In this document: in pieces, positions 10,894 to 23,200 of the stretch
Numbering within the stretch: position 1 is the stretch's first letter
Layout of the letters: each line of letters begins with the position of its first letter
Source of the DNA: Liolophura sinensis
Taxonomy: Eukaryota; Mollusca; Polyplacophora; Chitonida; Chitonidae
Assembly (NCBI RefSeq): GCF_032854445.1
Contig: NW_027018055.1
Span: 35,715 to 99,714 of the forward strand
Reading direction: 5' to 3'
Length of the DNA: 64,000 nt
The notes under the pieces: model-generated
Databases searched by the model: none
What the model saw: only the letters and a program-made list of their open reading frames with translations
What the model was told of the DNA's origin: nothing
Position numbers and translations under genes: made by a program

Positions 10894-11527
10894 GGACTTA
10901 GAAATAAGACAATTGCTGGGTGAGTTAAATGGGCTTGGCCCAAAGATTTCAGGTCTTCTGGGCTACCGAATTGCACATAACTTATAGTCAATAGTTGAAT
11001 ATAGTAATGACCAGTCGCGATTGTACAGAGTACAGTGTAGCCGGTTTTAATTAACAAAAACACCAGGCAAAAATGCAAAAGTGGAAAAACTGTTCCAGTG
11101 CTACTAGTAAGAGTCTAATCCGACGTATTTTGTGACGAAAAATCGAATGGTGCAAACCGCGTTGCTCTCTGACCAATACTTTTGGCTGTAGAGACAATTC
11201 AATGATCATTGAGGTCATAATCACGTGCGTAGCAACGGCTCTTACTCCATGGAAACCAGGGATATTTGCAATTTTTTAACAGCTGCCGATGCCTGGCCCA
11301 ATTCCGCATCTTTTGGCACATTATTCATGTGGGTCTGTGGTCAGTTGAACTTTTTACAGCAGACTGTATCAAGTACCTTTTGTTATTTTTGTACAAATGG
11401 TGTGGTTTTTCTACACGTAGATAAAGACATTGAGATTGTCTTGGACTTAGAAATAAGACAATTGCTGGGTGAGTTAAATGGGCTTAGCCCAAAGATTTGA
11501 CGTCTTCTGGGCTACCGAAGGGCACAT

Positions 11528-12072
11528 AACTTATAGTCAAAAGTTGAATATAGTAATGACCAGTCGCGATTGTACAGAGTACAGTGTAGCCGATTTCAAT
11601 TAACAAAAAGACCAGGTAAAAATGCAAAAGTTGAAAAACTGTTCCAGTGCTACTAGTAAGAGGCTAATCCGACATATTTTGTGGCGAGAAATCGAATGGT
11701 GCAAACCGCGTTGCTCTCTGACCAATACGTCTGTAGAGACAATTCAATGATCATTTATGTCATAATCACGTGCCCACTAACGGCTCTTACTCCATGGAAA
11801 CCAGGGATATTTGCAATTTTTTAACAGCTGCCGATGCCTGGCCCAATTCCGCATCTTTTGGCACCTTATAAATGTGGGTCAGTGTTCCGTTGTACTTTTT
11901 ACAGCAGACTGTATCAAGTACCTTGTGATTTTTATGTACAAAAGGTGTGGTTTTTCTACACGTAAATAAAGACATTGAGATTGTCTTGCACTTAGAAGTA
12001 ACACAATTGCTGGGTGAGTTAAATGCGCTTAGCCCAAAGATTTCAGGTCTTCTGGGCTACCGAAGGGCACAT
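11528..12072 (+). repeat. Monomer M22, shortest copy (545 bp) with a diagnostic deletion
   Basis: The usual AATACTTTTGGCTGTAG is replaced by AATACGTCTGTAG near 11725. M56 (30207-30752) carries the same replacement. By eye the two monomers differ at only a few positions: GACATATT against GACGTATT, and AACACAATTG against AAGACAATTTG. The shared deletion shows common descent of the two blocks. Confidence 0.9.
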
Positions 12073-14267
12073 AACTTATAGTCAAAAGTTGAATATACTA
12101 ATGACCAGTCGCGATTGTACAGAGCACAGTGTAGCCGATTTTAATTAACAAAAAGACCAGGTAAAAATGCAAAAGTGGAAAAAACTGTTCCAGTGCAGCT
12201 GGTAAGAGGCTAATCCGACGTATTTTGTGACGAGAAATCGAATGGTGCAAACCGCGTTGCTCTCCGACCAATACTTTTGGCTGTAGTGACAATTCAATAA
12301 TCATTGATGTCATAATCACGTGCCCAGCAACGTCTCTTACTCCATAAAAACCAGGGAAATTTGCAATTTTTCAACAGCTGCCGATGCCTGGCTCAATTCC
12401 GCATCTTTTGGCACCTTACTGAAGTGGGTCAGTGTTCAGTTGTACTTTTTACAGCAGACTGTATCAAGTACCTTGTGTTTTTCATTTACAAATGGTGTGG
12501 TTTTTCTACACGTAGATAAAGACATTGAGATTGTCTTGCACTTAGAAGTAAGGCAATTGCTGGGTGAGTTAAATGGGCTTGGCCCAAAGTTTTGTCGTCT
12601 TCTGGGCTACCGAAGGGCACATAACTTATAGTCAAAAGTTGAATATAGTAATGACCAGTCGCGATTGTACAGAGTACAGTGTAGCCGATTTCAATTAACA
12701 AAAGACCAGGTAAAAATGCAAAAGTGGAAAAACTGTTCCAGTGCAGCTGGTAAGAGGCTAATCCGACGTATTTTGTGACGAGAAATCAAATGGTGCAAAC
12801 CGCGTTGCTCTCCGACCAATACTTTTGGCTGTAGTGACAATTGAATGATCATTGATGTCATAATCACGTGCCCAGCAACGGCTCTTACTCCATGGAAACC
12901 AGGGAAATTTGCAATTTTTCATCAGCTGCCGATGCCTGGCTCAATTCCGCATCTTTTAGCACCTTACTGAAGTGGGTCAGTGTTCAGTTGTACTTTTTAC
13001 AGCAGACTGTATCAAGTACCTTGTCTTTTTCATGAACAAATGGTGTGGTTTTTCAACACGTAGATAAAGACATTGAGATTGTCTTGCACTTAGAAGTAAG
13101 GCAATTGCTGGGTGAGTTAAATGGGCTTGGCCCAAAGATTTGTCGTCTTCTGGGCTACCGAAGGGCACATAACTTATAGTCAAAAGTTGAATATAGTAAT
13201 GACCAGTCGCGATGGTACAGAGTACAGTGTAGCCGGTTTCAATTAACAAAAACACCAGGCAAAAATGCAAAAGTGGAAAAGCTGTTCCAGTGCTACTAGT
13301 AAGAGGCTAATACGACGTATTTTGTGACGAGAAATCGAATGGTGCAATCCGCGTTGCTCTCCGACCAATACTTTTGGCTGTAGCGACAATTCAATGATTA
13401 TTTATGTCATAATCATGTGCGTAGCAACGGCTCTTACTCCATGGAAACCAGGAAAGTTTGCAATTTTTCAACAGCTGCCGATGCCTGGCTCAATTCCGCA
13501 TCTTTTGGCACCTTATTCATGTGGGTCTGTTGTCAGATGTACTCTTTACAGCAGACTGTATCAAGTACCTTGTGTTTTTTATGTACAAATGGTCTGGTTT
13601 TTCTACACGTAGATAAAGACAATGAGATTGTCTTGGACTTAAAAATAAGACAATTCCTGGGTGAGTTAAATGGGCTTAGCCCAAAGATTTGTCGTCTTCT
13701 GGGCTGCCGAAGGGCACATAACTTATAGTCAAAAGTTGAATATAGTAATGACCAGTCGCGATTGTACAGAGTACAGTGTAGCCGACTTCAATTAACAAAA
13801 AGACCAGGCAAAAATGCAAAAGTGGAAAAACTGTTCCAGTGCAACTAGTAAGAGGCTAATCCGACGTATTTTGTGACGAGAATTGGAATGGTGCAATCCC
13901 CGTTGCTCTCCGACCAATACTTTTGGCTGTAGAGACATTTGAATGATCAGTATGTCATAATCACGTGCGTAGCAACGGCTCTTACTCCATGGAAACCAGG
14001 GAAATTTGCAATTTTTCAACAGCTGCCGATGCCTGGCTCAATTCCGCATCTTTTGGCACCTTACTGAAGTGGGTCAGTGTTCAGTTGTACTTTTTACAGC
14101 AGACTGTATCAAGTAACTTGTGTTTTTCATGAACAAATGGTGTGGTTTTTCTACACGTAGATAAAGACATTGAGATTGTCTTCGACTTAGAAGTAAGGCA
14201 ATTGCTGGGTGAGTTAAATGGCCTTAGCCCAAAGATTTGACGTCTTCTGGGCTACCGAAGGGCACAA

Positions 14268-15365
14268 AACATATAGTCAAAAGTTGAATATAGTAATGAC
14301 CAGTCGCGATTGTACAGAGTACAGTGTAGCCGATTTCAATTAACAAAAAGACCAGGTAAAAATGCAAAAGTGGAAAAACTGTTCCAGTGCTGCTGGTAAG
14401 AGGCTAATCCGACGTATTTTGTGACGAGAAATCGAATGGTGCAAACCGCGCTGCTCTCCGACCAATACTTTTGGCTGTAGCGACATTTGAATAATCATTG
14501 ATGTCATAATCACGTGCCCAGTAACGTCTCTTACTCCATGGAAACCAGGGATATTTGCAATTTTTTAACAGCTGCCGATGCCTGGCCCAATTCCGCATCT
14601 TTTGGCACCTTATAAATGTGGGTCAGTGTTCAGTTGTACTTTTTACAGCAGACTGTATCAAGTACCTTGTGATTTTTATGTACAAAAGGTGTGGTTTTTC
14701 TACACGTAGATAAAGACATTGAGATTGTCTTGCACTTAGAAGTAAGACAATTGCTGGGTGAGTTAAATGGGCTTAGCCCAAAGATTTGACGTCTTCTGGG
14801 CTACCGAAGGGCACATAACTTATAGTCAAAAGTTGAATATACTAATGACCAGTCGCGATTGTACAGAGTACAGTGTAGCCGATTTTAATTAACAAAAAGA
14901 CAAGGTAAAAATGCAAAAGTGGAAAAACTGTTCCAGTGCTGCTGGTAAGGGGCTAATCCGACGTATTTTGTGACGAGAAATCGAATGGTGCAAACCGCGT
15001 TGCTCTCCGACCAATACTTTTGGCTGTAGTGACAATTGAATGATCATTGATGTCATAATCACGTGCCCAGCAACGTCTCTTACTCCATGGAAACCAGGGA
15101 AATTTGCAATTTTTCAACAGCTGCCGATGCCTGGCTCAATTCCGCATCTTTTGGCACCTTACTGAAGTGGGTCAGTGTTCAGTTGTACTTTTTACAGCAG
15201 ACTGTATCAAGTACCTTGTGTTTTTCACGTACAAATGGTGTGGTTTTTCTACACGTAGATAAAGACATTGAGATTGTCTTGGACTTAGAAATAAGACAAT
15301 TGCTGGGTGAGTTAAATGGGCTTGGCCTAAAGATTTGACGTCTTCTGGGCTACCGAAGGGCACAT
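14268..15365 (+). repeat. Linking monomers M27-M28
   Basis: Starts: 14268 and 14817. M27 is marked by CCGCGCTGCTC, GAATAATCATTG and CCCAGTAACG, all of which recur in the first part of M62 (33496). M28 is marked by GAATATACTAATG, GATTTTAATT and GGTAAGGGGC, which recur in M48 (25805) and M60 (32397). These marks tie the duplicated blocks together. Confidence 0.85.
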
Positions 15366-15584
15366 AACTTATAGTCAATAGTTGAAAATAGTAATGACCA
15401 GTCGCGATTGTACAGAGCACAGTGTAGCCGGTTTTAATTAACAAAAAGACCAGGCAAAAATGCAAAAGTGGAAAAACTGTTCCAGTGCTACTAGTAAGAG
15501 GCTAATCCGACGTATTTTGTGACGAGAAATCGAATGGTGCAATCCGCGTTGCTCTCCGAGCAATACTTTTGGCTGTAGCGACAA

Positions 15585-18500
15585 TTGAATGATCATTTAT
15601 GTCATAATCACGTGCGTAGCAACGGCTCTTACTCCATGGAAACCAGGGAAATTTGCAATTTTTCAACAGCTGCCGATGCCTGGCTTAATTCCGCATCTTT
15701 TGGCACCTTACTGAAGTGGGTCAGTGTTCAGTTGTACTTTTTACAGCAGACTGTATCAAGTACCTTGTGTTTTTCACGTACAAATTGTGTGGTTTTTCTA
15801 CACGTAGATAAAGACATTGAGATTGTCTTGCACTTAGAAGTAACACAATTGCTGGGTGAGTTAAATGCGCTTAGCCCAAAGATTTCAGGTATTCTGGGCT
15901 ACCGAAGAGCACATAACTTATAGTCAAAAGTTGAATATAGTAATGACCAGTCGCGATTGTACAGAGTACAGTGTAGCCGATTTCAATTAACAAAAAGACC
16001 AGGCAAAAATGCAAAAGTAAAAAAAACTGTCCCAGTGCTGCTGGTAAGAGGCTAATCCGACGTATTTTGTGACGAGAAATCGAATGGTGCAAACCGCGTT
16101 GCTCTCCGACCAATACTTTTCGCTGTAGGGACATTTGAATGATCATTGATGTCATAATCACGTGCCCAGCAACGGCTCTTACTCCATGGAAACCAGGGAT
16201 ATTTGCAATTTTTCAACAGCTGCCGATGCCTGGCCCAATTTCGCATCTTTTGGCACCTTATAAATGTGGGTCAGTGTTCAGTTGTACTTTTTACAGCAGA
16301 CTGTATCAAGTACCTTGTGATTTTTATGTAGAAAAGGTGTGGTTTTTCTACACGTAGATAAAGACATTGAGATTGTCTTGCACTTAGAAATAAGACAATT
16401 GCTGGGTGAGTTAAATGGGCTTAGCCCAAAGATTTGACGTCTTCTGGGCTACCGAAGGGCACATAACTTATAGTCAAAAGTTGAATATAGTAATGACCAG
16501 TCGCGATTGTACAGAGTACAGTGTAGCCGATTTCAATTAACAAAAAGACCAGGCAAAAATGCAAAAGTGGAAAAACTGTCCCTGTGCTGCTGGTAAGAGG
16601 CTAATCCGACGTATTTTGTGACGAGACATCGAATGGTGCAAACCGCGTTGCTCTCCGACCAATACTTTTGGCTGTAGGGACATTTGAATGATCATTGATG
16701 TCATAATCACGTGCCCAGCAACGGCTCTTACTCCATGGAAACCAGGGATATTTGCAATTTTTCAACAGCTGCCGATGCCTGGCCCAATTCCGCATCTTTT
16801 GGCACCTTATAAATGTGGGTCAGTGTTCAGTTGTACTTTTTACAGCAGACTGTATCAAGTACCTTGTGATTTTTCTGTACAAAAGGTGTGGTTTTTCTAC
16901 ACGTAGATAAAGACATTGAGATTGTCTTGCACTTAGAAGTAAGGCAATTGCTGGGTGAGTTAAATGGGCTTGGCCCAAAGATTTGTCGTCTTCTGGGCTA
17001 CCGAAGGGCACATAACTTATAGTTAAAAGTTGAATATAGTAATGACCAGTCGCGATTGTACAGAGTACAGTGTAGCCGATTTCAATTAACAAAAAGACCA
17101 GGTAAAAATGCAAAAGTGGAAAAACTGTTCCAGTGCTGCTGACAAAAGGCTAATCCGACGTATTTTGTGACGAGAAATCCAATGGTGCAAACCGTGTTGC
17201 TCTCCGACCAATACTTTTGGCTGTAGCGACAATTGAATGATCATTTATGTCATAATCACGTGCGTAGCAACGGCTCTTACTCCATGGAAACCAGGGAAAT
17301 TTGCAATTTTTCAACAGCTGCCGATGCCTGGCTTAATTCCGCATCTTTTGGCACCTTACTGAAGTGGGTCAGTGTTCAGTTGTACTTTTTACAGCAGACT
17401 GTATCAAGTACCTTGTGTTTTTCACGTACAAATTGTGTGGTTTTTCTACACGTAGATAAAGACATTGAGATTGTCTTGCACTTAGAAGTAACACAATTGC
17501 TGGGTGAGTTAAATGCGCTTAGCCCAAAGATTTCAGGTATTCTGGGCTACCGAACAGCACATAACTTATAGTCAAAAGTTGAATATAGTAATGACCAGTC
17601 GCGATTGTACAGAGTACAGTGTAGCCGATTTCAATTAACAAAAAGACCAGGCAAAAATGCAAAAGTAAAAAAAACTGTCCCAGTGCTGCTGGTAAGAGGC
17701 TAATCCGACGTATTTTGTGACGAGAAATCGAATGGTGCAAACCGCGTTGCTCTCCGACCAATACTTTTCGCTGTAGGGACATTTGAATGATCATTGATGT
17801 CATAATCACGTGCCCAGCAACGGCTCTTACTCCATGGAAACCAGGGATATTTGCAATTTTTCAACAGCTGCCGATGCCTGGCCCAATTTCGCATCTTTTG
17901 GCACCTTATAAATGTGGGTCAGTGTTCAGTTGTACTTTTTACAGCAGACTGTATCAAGTACCTTGTGATTTTTATGTAGAAAAGGTGTGGTTTTTCTACA
18001 CGTAGATAAAGACATTGAGATTGTCTTGCACTTAGAAATAAGACAATTGCTGGGTGAGTTAAATGGGCTTGGCCCAAAGATTTCAGGTCTTCTGGGCTAC
18101 CGAAGGGCACATAACTTATAGTCAAAAGTTGAATATAGTAATGACCAGTCGCGATTGTACAGAGTACAGTGTAGCCGATTTCAATTAACAAAAAGACCAG
18201 GCAAAAATGCAAAAGTGGAAAAACTGTCCCTGTGCTGCTGGTAAGAGGCTAATCCGACGTATTTTGTGACGAGACATCGAATGGTGCAAACCGCGTTGCT
18301 CTCCGACCAATACTTTTGGCTGTAGGGACATTTGAATGATCATTGATGTCATAATCACGTGCCCAGCAACGGCTCTTACTCCATGGAAACCAGGGATATT
18401 TGCAATTTTTCAACAGCTGCCGATGCCTGGCCCAATTCCGCATCTTTTAGCACCTTATAAATGTGGGTCAGTGTTCAGTTGTACTTTTTACAGCAGACTG

Positions 18501-18880
18501 TATCAAGTACCTTGTGATTTTTCTGTACAAAAGGTGTGGTTTTTCTACACGTAGATAAAGACATTGAGATTGTCTTGCACTTAGAAGTAAGGCAATTGCT
18601 GGGTGAGTTAAATGGGCTTGGCCCAAAGATTTGTCGTCTTCTGGGCTACCGAAGGGCACATAACTTATAGTCAAAAGTTGAATATAGTAATGACCAGTCG
18701 CGATTGTACAGAGTACAGTGTAGCCGATTTCAATTAACAAAAAGACCAGGTAAAAATGCAAAAGTGGAAAAACTGTTCCAGTGCTGCTGACAAAAGGCTA
18801 ATCCGACGTATTTTGTGACGAGAAATCCAATGGTGCAAACCGTGTTGCTCTCCGACCAATACTTTTGGCTGTAGTGACAA
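15585..18880 (+). repeat. Tandem pair of 3-monomer units, 1648 bp each
   Basis: The units are about 15585-17232 and 17233-18880. The boundary falls inside monomers, near offset 219. Monomer starts in and around the pair are 15366, 15915, 16465, 17014, 17563, 18113 and 18662. Both units carry, in order, a TACAAATTGTGTGG monomer, a GCAAAAGTAAAAAAAACTGTCCC monomer with TTCGCTGTAGGG and ATGTAGAAAAGG, and a TGTCCCTGTG plus GAGACATCG monomer. Differences are few; examples are CGAAGAGCAC against CGAACAGCAC and GCTTAGCCC against GCTTGGCCC. This indicates a recent duplication. Confidence 0.9.
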
Positions 18881-19759
18881 TTGAATGATCATTGATGTCA
18901 TAATCACGTGCCCAGCAACGTCTCTTACTCCATGGAAACCAGGGAAATTTGCAATTTTTCAACAGCTGCCGATGCCTGGCTCAATTCCGCATCTTTTGGC
19001 ACCTTACTGAAATGGGTCAGTGTTCAGTTGTACTTTTTACAGCAGACTGTATCAAGTACCTTGTGTTTTTCACGTACAAATGGTGTGGTTTTTCTACACG
19101 TAGATAAAGACATTGAGGTTGTCTTGGACTTAGAAGTAAGACAATTGCTGGGTGAGTTAAATGCGCTTAGCCCAAAGATTTCAGGTCTTCTGGGCTACCG
19201 AAGAGCACATAATTTATAGTCAAAAGTTGAATATAGTAATGACCAGTCGCGATTGTACAGAGTACAGTGTAGTCGATTTCAATTAACAAAAAGACCAGGC
19301 AAAAATGCAAAAGTGGAAAAACTGTTCCCGTGTTGCTGGTAAGAGGCTAATCCGACGTATTTTGTGACGAAAAATCGAATGGTGCAAACCGCGTTGCTCT
19401 CCGACCAATACTTTTGGCTGTAGCGACAATTCAATGATCATTTATGTCATAATCACGTGCGTAGCAACGGCTCTTACTCCATGGAAACAAGGGAAATTTG
19501 CAATTTTTCAACAGCTGCCGATGCCTGGCTCAATTCCGCATCTTTTGGCACCTTACTGAAGTGGGTCAGTGTTCAGTTGTACTTTTTACAGCAGACTGTA
19601 TCAAGTACCTTGTGTTTTTCACGTACAAAAGGTGTGGTTTTTCTACACGTAGATAAAGACATTGAGATTGTCTTGGACTTAGAAATAAGACAATTGTTGG
19701 GTGAGTTAAATGGGCTTGGGCCAAAGATTTCAGGTCTTCTGGGCTACCGAAGGGCACAT
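18662..19759 (+). repeat. Monomers M35-M36 (A-like 3' end, then B type)
   Basis: Starts: 18662 and 19211. M35 ends with GAGGTTGTC, TTAAATGCGC and CGAAGAGCACATAATTTATAG. This 3' haplotype recurs in M62, M93, M99 and M105. M36 begins with the B-type marks GTAGTCGATTTC, TTCCCGTGTTGC and GACGAAAAATCG, plus GGAAACAAGGG, which M63 (34045) also has. Confidence 0.85.
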
Positions 19760-20204
19760 AACATATAGTCAAAAGTTGAATATAGTAATGACCAGTCGCG
19801 ATGGTACATAGTACAGTGTAGCCGATTTCAATTAACAAAAAGACCAGGCAAAAATGCAAAATTGGAAAAATTGTTCCTGTGCTGCTGACAAGAGTCTAAT
19901 CCGACGTATTTTGTGACGACAAATCGAATGGTGCAATCCGCGTTGCTCTCCGACCAATACTTTTGGCTGTAGTGACAATAAAATGATCATTGATGTCATA
20001 ATCACGTGCCCAGCAACGGCTTTTACTCCATGGAAACCAGGAAAATTTGCAATTTTTCAACAGCTGCCGATGCCTGGCCCAATTCCGCATCTTTTGGCAC
20101 CTTATTCATGTGGGTCTGTTGTCAGTTGTACTTTTTACAGCAGACTGTATCAAGTACCTTGTGTTTTTTATGTACAAATGGTGTGGTTTTTCTACACGTA
20201 GATA

Positions 20205-20223
20205 AAGACAATGAGATTGTCTT
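20205..20223. other. Perfect-stem variant of the monomer hairpin
   Basis: AAGACAATGAGATTGTCTT has an 8-bp perfect stem and a 3-base loop. The same variant occurs in, among others, M25 (13616), M38-M40, M42, M45, M58, M64, M66-M68, M71, M74, M88, M95 and M101. It usually travels with TTAGAAATAAGACAATTCC downstream, so it marks a linked 3' half-monomer haplotype. Confidence 0.7.
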
Positions 20224-20259
20224 GGACTTAGAAATAAGACAATTCCTGGGTGAGTTAAA

Positions 20260-20272
20260 TGGGCTTAGCCCA
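20260..20272. other. Perfect 13-bp palindrome TGGGCTTAGCCCA
   Basis: Six-base arms flank a single central T. Monomers divide between this form, the form TGGGCTTGGCCCA (5-base arms) and the form TGCGCTTAGCCCA, in which one arm base is changed. The form is often inherited with the adjacent 3' haplotype. Confidence 0.6.
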
Positions 20273-23200
20273 AAGATTTGACGTCTTCTGGGTTACCGAA
20301 GGGCACATAACATATAGTCAAAAGTTGAATATAGTAATGACCAGTCGCGATGGTACATAGTACGGTGTAGCCGATTTCAATTAACAAAAAGACCAGGCAA
20401 AAATGCAAAATTGGAAAAATTGTTCCAGTGCTGCTGACAAGAGGCTAATCCGACGTATTTTGTGACGACAAATCGAATGGTGCAAACCGCGTTGCTCTCC
20501 GACCAATACTTTTGGCTGTAGTGACAATTGAATGATCATTGATGTCATAATCACGTGCCCAGCAACGGCTCTTACTCCATGGAAACCAGGGAAATTTGCA
20601 ATTTTTTAACAGCTGCCGATGCCTGGCTAAATTCCGCATCTTTTGGCACCTTATAAATGTGGGTCAGTGTTTAGTTGTACTTTTTACAGCAGACTGTATC
20701 AAGTACCTTGTGTTTTTTATGTACAAATGGTCTGGTTTTTCTACACGTAAATAAAGACAATGAGATTGTCTTGGACTTAGAAATAAGACAATTCCTGGGT
20801 GAGTTAAATGGGCTTAGCCCAAAGATTTGTCGTCTTCTGGGCTACCGAAGGGCACATAACTTATAGTCAAAAGTTGAATATAGTAATGACCAGTCGCGAT
20901 TGTACAGAGTACAGTGTAGCCGGCTTCAATTAACAAAAAGACCAGGCAAAAATGCAAAAGTGGAAAAACTGTTCCAGTGCTACTAGTGAGAGGCTAATCC
21001 GACGTATTTTGTGACGAGAATTTAAATGGTGCAATCCCCGTTGCTCTCCGACCAATACTTTTGGCTGTAGCGACAATTGAATGATCATTTATGTCATAAT
21101 CACGTGCGTAGCAACGGCTCTTACTCCATGGAAACCAGGAAAATTTGCAATTTTTCAACAGCTGCCGATGCCTGGCCCAATTCTGCATCTTTTGGCACCT
21201 TATTCATGTGGGTCTGTTGTCAGTTGTACTTTTTACAGCAGACTGTATCAAGTACCTTGTGTTTTTTATGTACAAATGGTGTGGTTTTTCTACACGTAAA
21301 TAAAGACAATGAGATTGTCTTGGACTTAGAAATAAGACAATTCCTAGGTGAGTTAAATGGGCTTAGCCCAAAGATTTGTCGTCTTCTGGGCTACCGAAGG
21401 GCACATAACTTATAGTCAAAAGTTGAATATAGTAATGACCAGTCGCGATTGTACAGAGTACAGTGTAGCCGGCTTCAATTAACAAAAAGACCAGGCAAAA
21501 ATGCAAAAGTGGAAAAACTGTTCCAGTGCTACTAGTGAGAGGCTAATCCGACGTATTTTGTGACGAGAATTTAAATGGTGCAATCCCCGTTGCTCTCCGA
21601 CCAATACTTTTGGCTGTAGCGACAATTGAATGATCATTTATGTCATAATCACGTGCGTAGCAACGGCTCTTACTCCATGGAAACCAGGGAAATTTGCAAT
21701 TTTTCAACAGCTGCCGATGCCTGGCTCAATTCCGCATCTTTTGGCACCTTACTGAAGTGGGTCAGTGTTCAGTTGTACTTTTTACAGCAGACTGTATCAA
21801 GTAACTTGTGTTTTTCATGAACAAATGGTGTGGTTTTTCTACACGTAGATAAAGACATTGAGATTGTCTTCGACTTAGAAGTAAGGCAATTGCTGGGTGA
21901 GTTAAATGGGCTTAGCCCAAAGATTTGACGTCTTCTGGGTTAAAGAAGGGCACATAACATATAGTCAAAAGTTGAATATAGTAATGACCAGTCGCGATGG
22001 TACAAAGTACAGTGCAGCCGACTTCAATTAACAAAAAGACCAGGCAAAAATGCAAAATTGGAAAAATTGTTCCAGTGCTGCTGACAAGAGGCTAATCCGA
22101 CGTATTTTGTGACGACAAATCGAATGGTGCAATCCGCGTTGCTCTCCGACCAATACTTTTGGTTGTAGTGACAATTGAATGATCATTGATGTCATAATCA
22201 CGTGCCCAGCAACGGCTCTTACTCCATGGAAACCAGGAAAATTTGCAATTTTTCAACAGCTGCCGATGCCTGGCTAAATTCCGCATCTTTTGGCACCTTA
22301 TTCATGTGGGTCCGTTGTCAGTTGTACTTTTTACAGCAGACTGTATCAAGTACCTTGTGTTTTTTATGTACAAAAGGTGTGGTTTTTCTACACGTAAATA
22401 AAGACATTGAGATTGTCTTGCACTTAGAAGTAAGGCAATTGCTGGGTGAGTTAAATGCGCTTAGCCCAAAGATTTCAGGTCTTCTGGGCTACCAAAGGGC
22501 ACATAACTTATAGTCAAAAGTTGAATATAGTAATGACCAGTCGCGATTGTACAGAGTACAGTGTAGTCGATTTCAATTAACAAAAAGACCAGGCAAAAAT
22601 GCAAAAGTGGAAAAACTGTTCCCGTGTTGCTGGTAAGAGGCTAATCCGACGTATTTTGTGACGAAAAATCGAATGGTGCAAACCGCGTTGCTCTCCGACC
22701 AATACTTTTGGCTGTAGCGACAATTCAATGATCATTTATGTCATAATCACGTGCCCAGCAACGGCTCTTACTCCATGGAAACCAGGGATATTTGCAATTT
22801 TTTAACAGCTGCCGATGCCTGGCCCAATTCCGCATTCTTTTGGCACCTTATTCATGTGGGTCTGTTGTCAGTTGTACTTTTTACAGCAGACTGTATCAAG
22901 TACCTTGTGTTTTTTATGTACAAATGGTCTGGTTTTTCTACACGTAGATAAAGACAATGAGATTGTCTTGGACTTAGAAATAAGACAATTCCTGGGTGAG
23001 TTAAATGGGCTTAGCCCAAAGATTTGTCGTCTTCTGGGCTACCGAAGGGCACATATCTTATAGTCAAAAGTTGAATATAGTAATGACCAGTCGCGATTGT
23101 ACAGAGTACAGTGTAGCCGGCTTCAATTAACAAAAAGACCAGGCAAAAATGCAAAAGTGGAAAAACTGTTCCAGTGCTGACTGGTAAGAGGCTAATCCGA

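Larger units (their letters stand above)
10430..10978 (+). repeat. Reference monomer (M20) used for internal coordinates
   Basis: This copy has the modal length of 549 bp and serves as the map for the sites below. In monomer offsets: A-tracts at 78-82, 91-95, 99-102 and 107-111; palindrome AATGATCATT at 223-232; CACGTG at 244-249; half-site AGCAAC at 253-258; CCATGG at 269-274; CAGCTG at 302-307; a variable cassette at about 341-372; a second variable cassette at about 403-422; TCTACACGTAGA at 432-443; a hairpin at 446-464; TGGGCTTGGCCCA at 501-513. The start point is arbitrary because a tandem array has no natural first base. The length is three times 183, but I see no 183-bp internal repetition. 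The copy ends with the rare junction CGAATTGCACAT, which also marks its relatives ending near 29657 and 45582. Confidence 0.9.
9881..14267 (+). repeat. Block P copy 1 (M19 second half to M26)
   Basis: Starts: 9881, 10430, 10979, 11528, 12073, 12623, 13171, 13720. This ordered series is found again near 28.7-32.4 kb and partly near 45.0-47.5 kb. Diagnostic marks in order are: the junction CGAATTGCACAT before M21; GAGTCTAATCC, CTCTCTGACC and the GAGGTCATAATC block in M21; a net 4-bp deletion giving AATACGTCTGTAG in M22; AATAATCATTG plus CCATAAAAACC in M23; TTTCAACACG in M24; GATGGTACAGAG, GCTAATACGACG and CAGATGTACTC in M25; GTGCAACTAG plus GAATTGGAATGG in M26. M22 is the shortest monomer in the window (545 bp). 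Confidence 0.9.
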
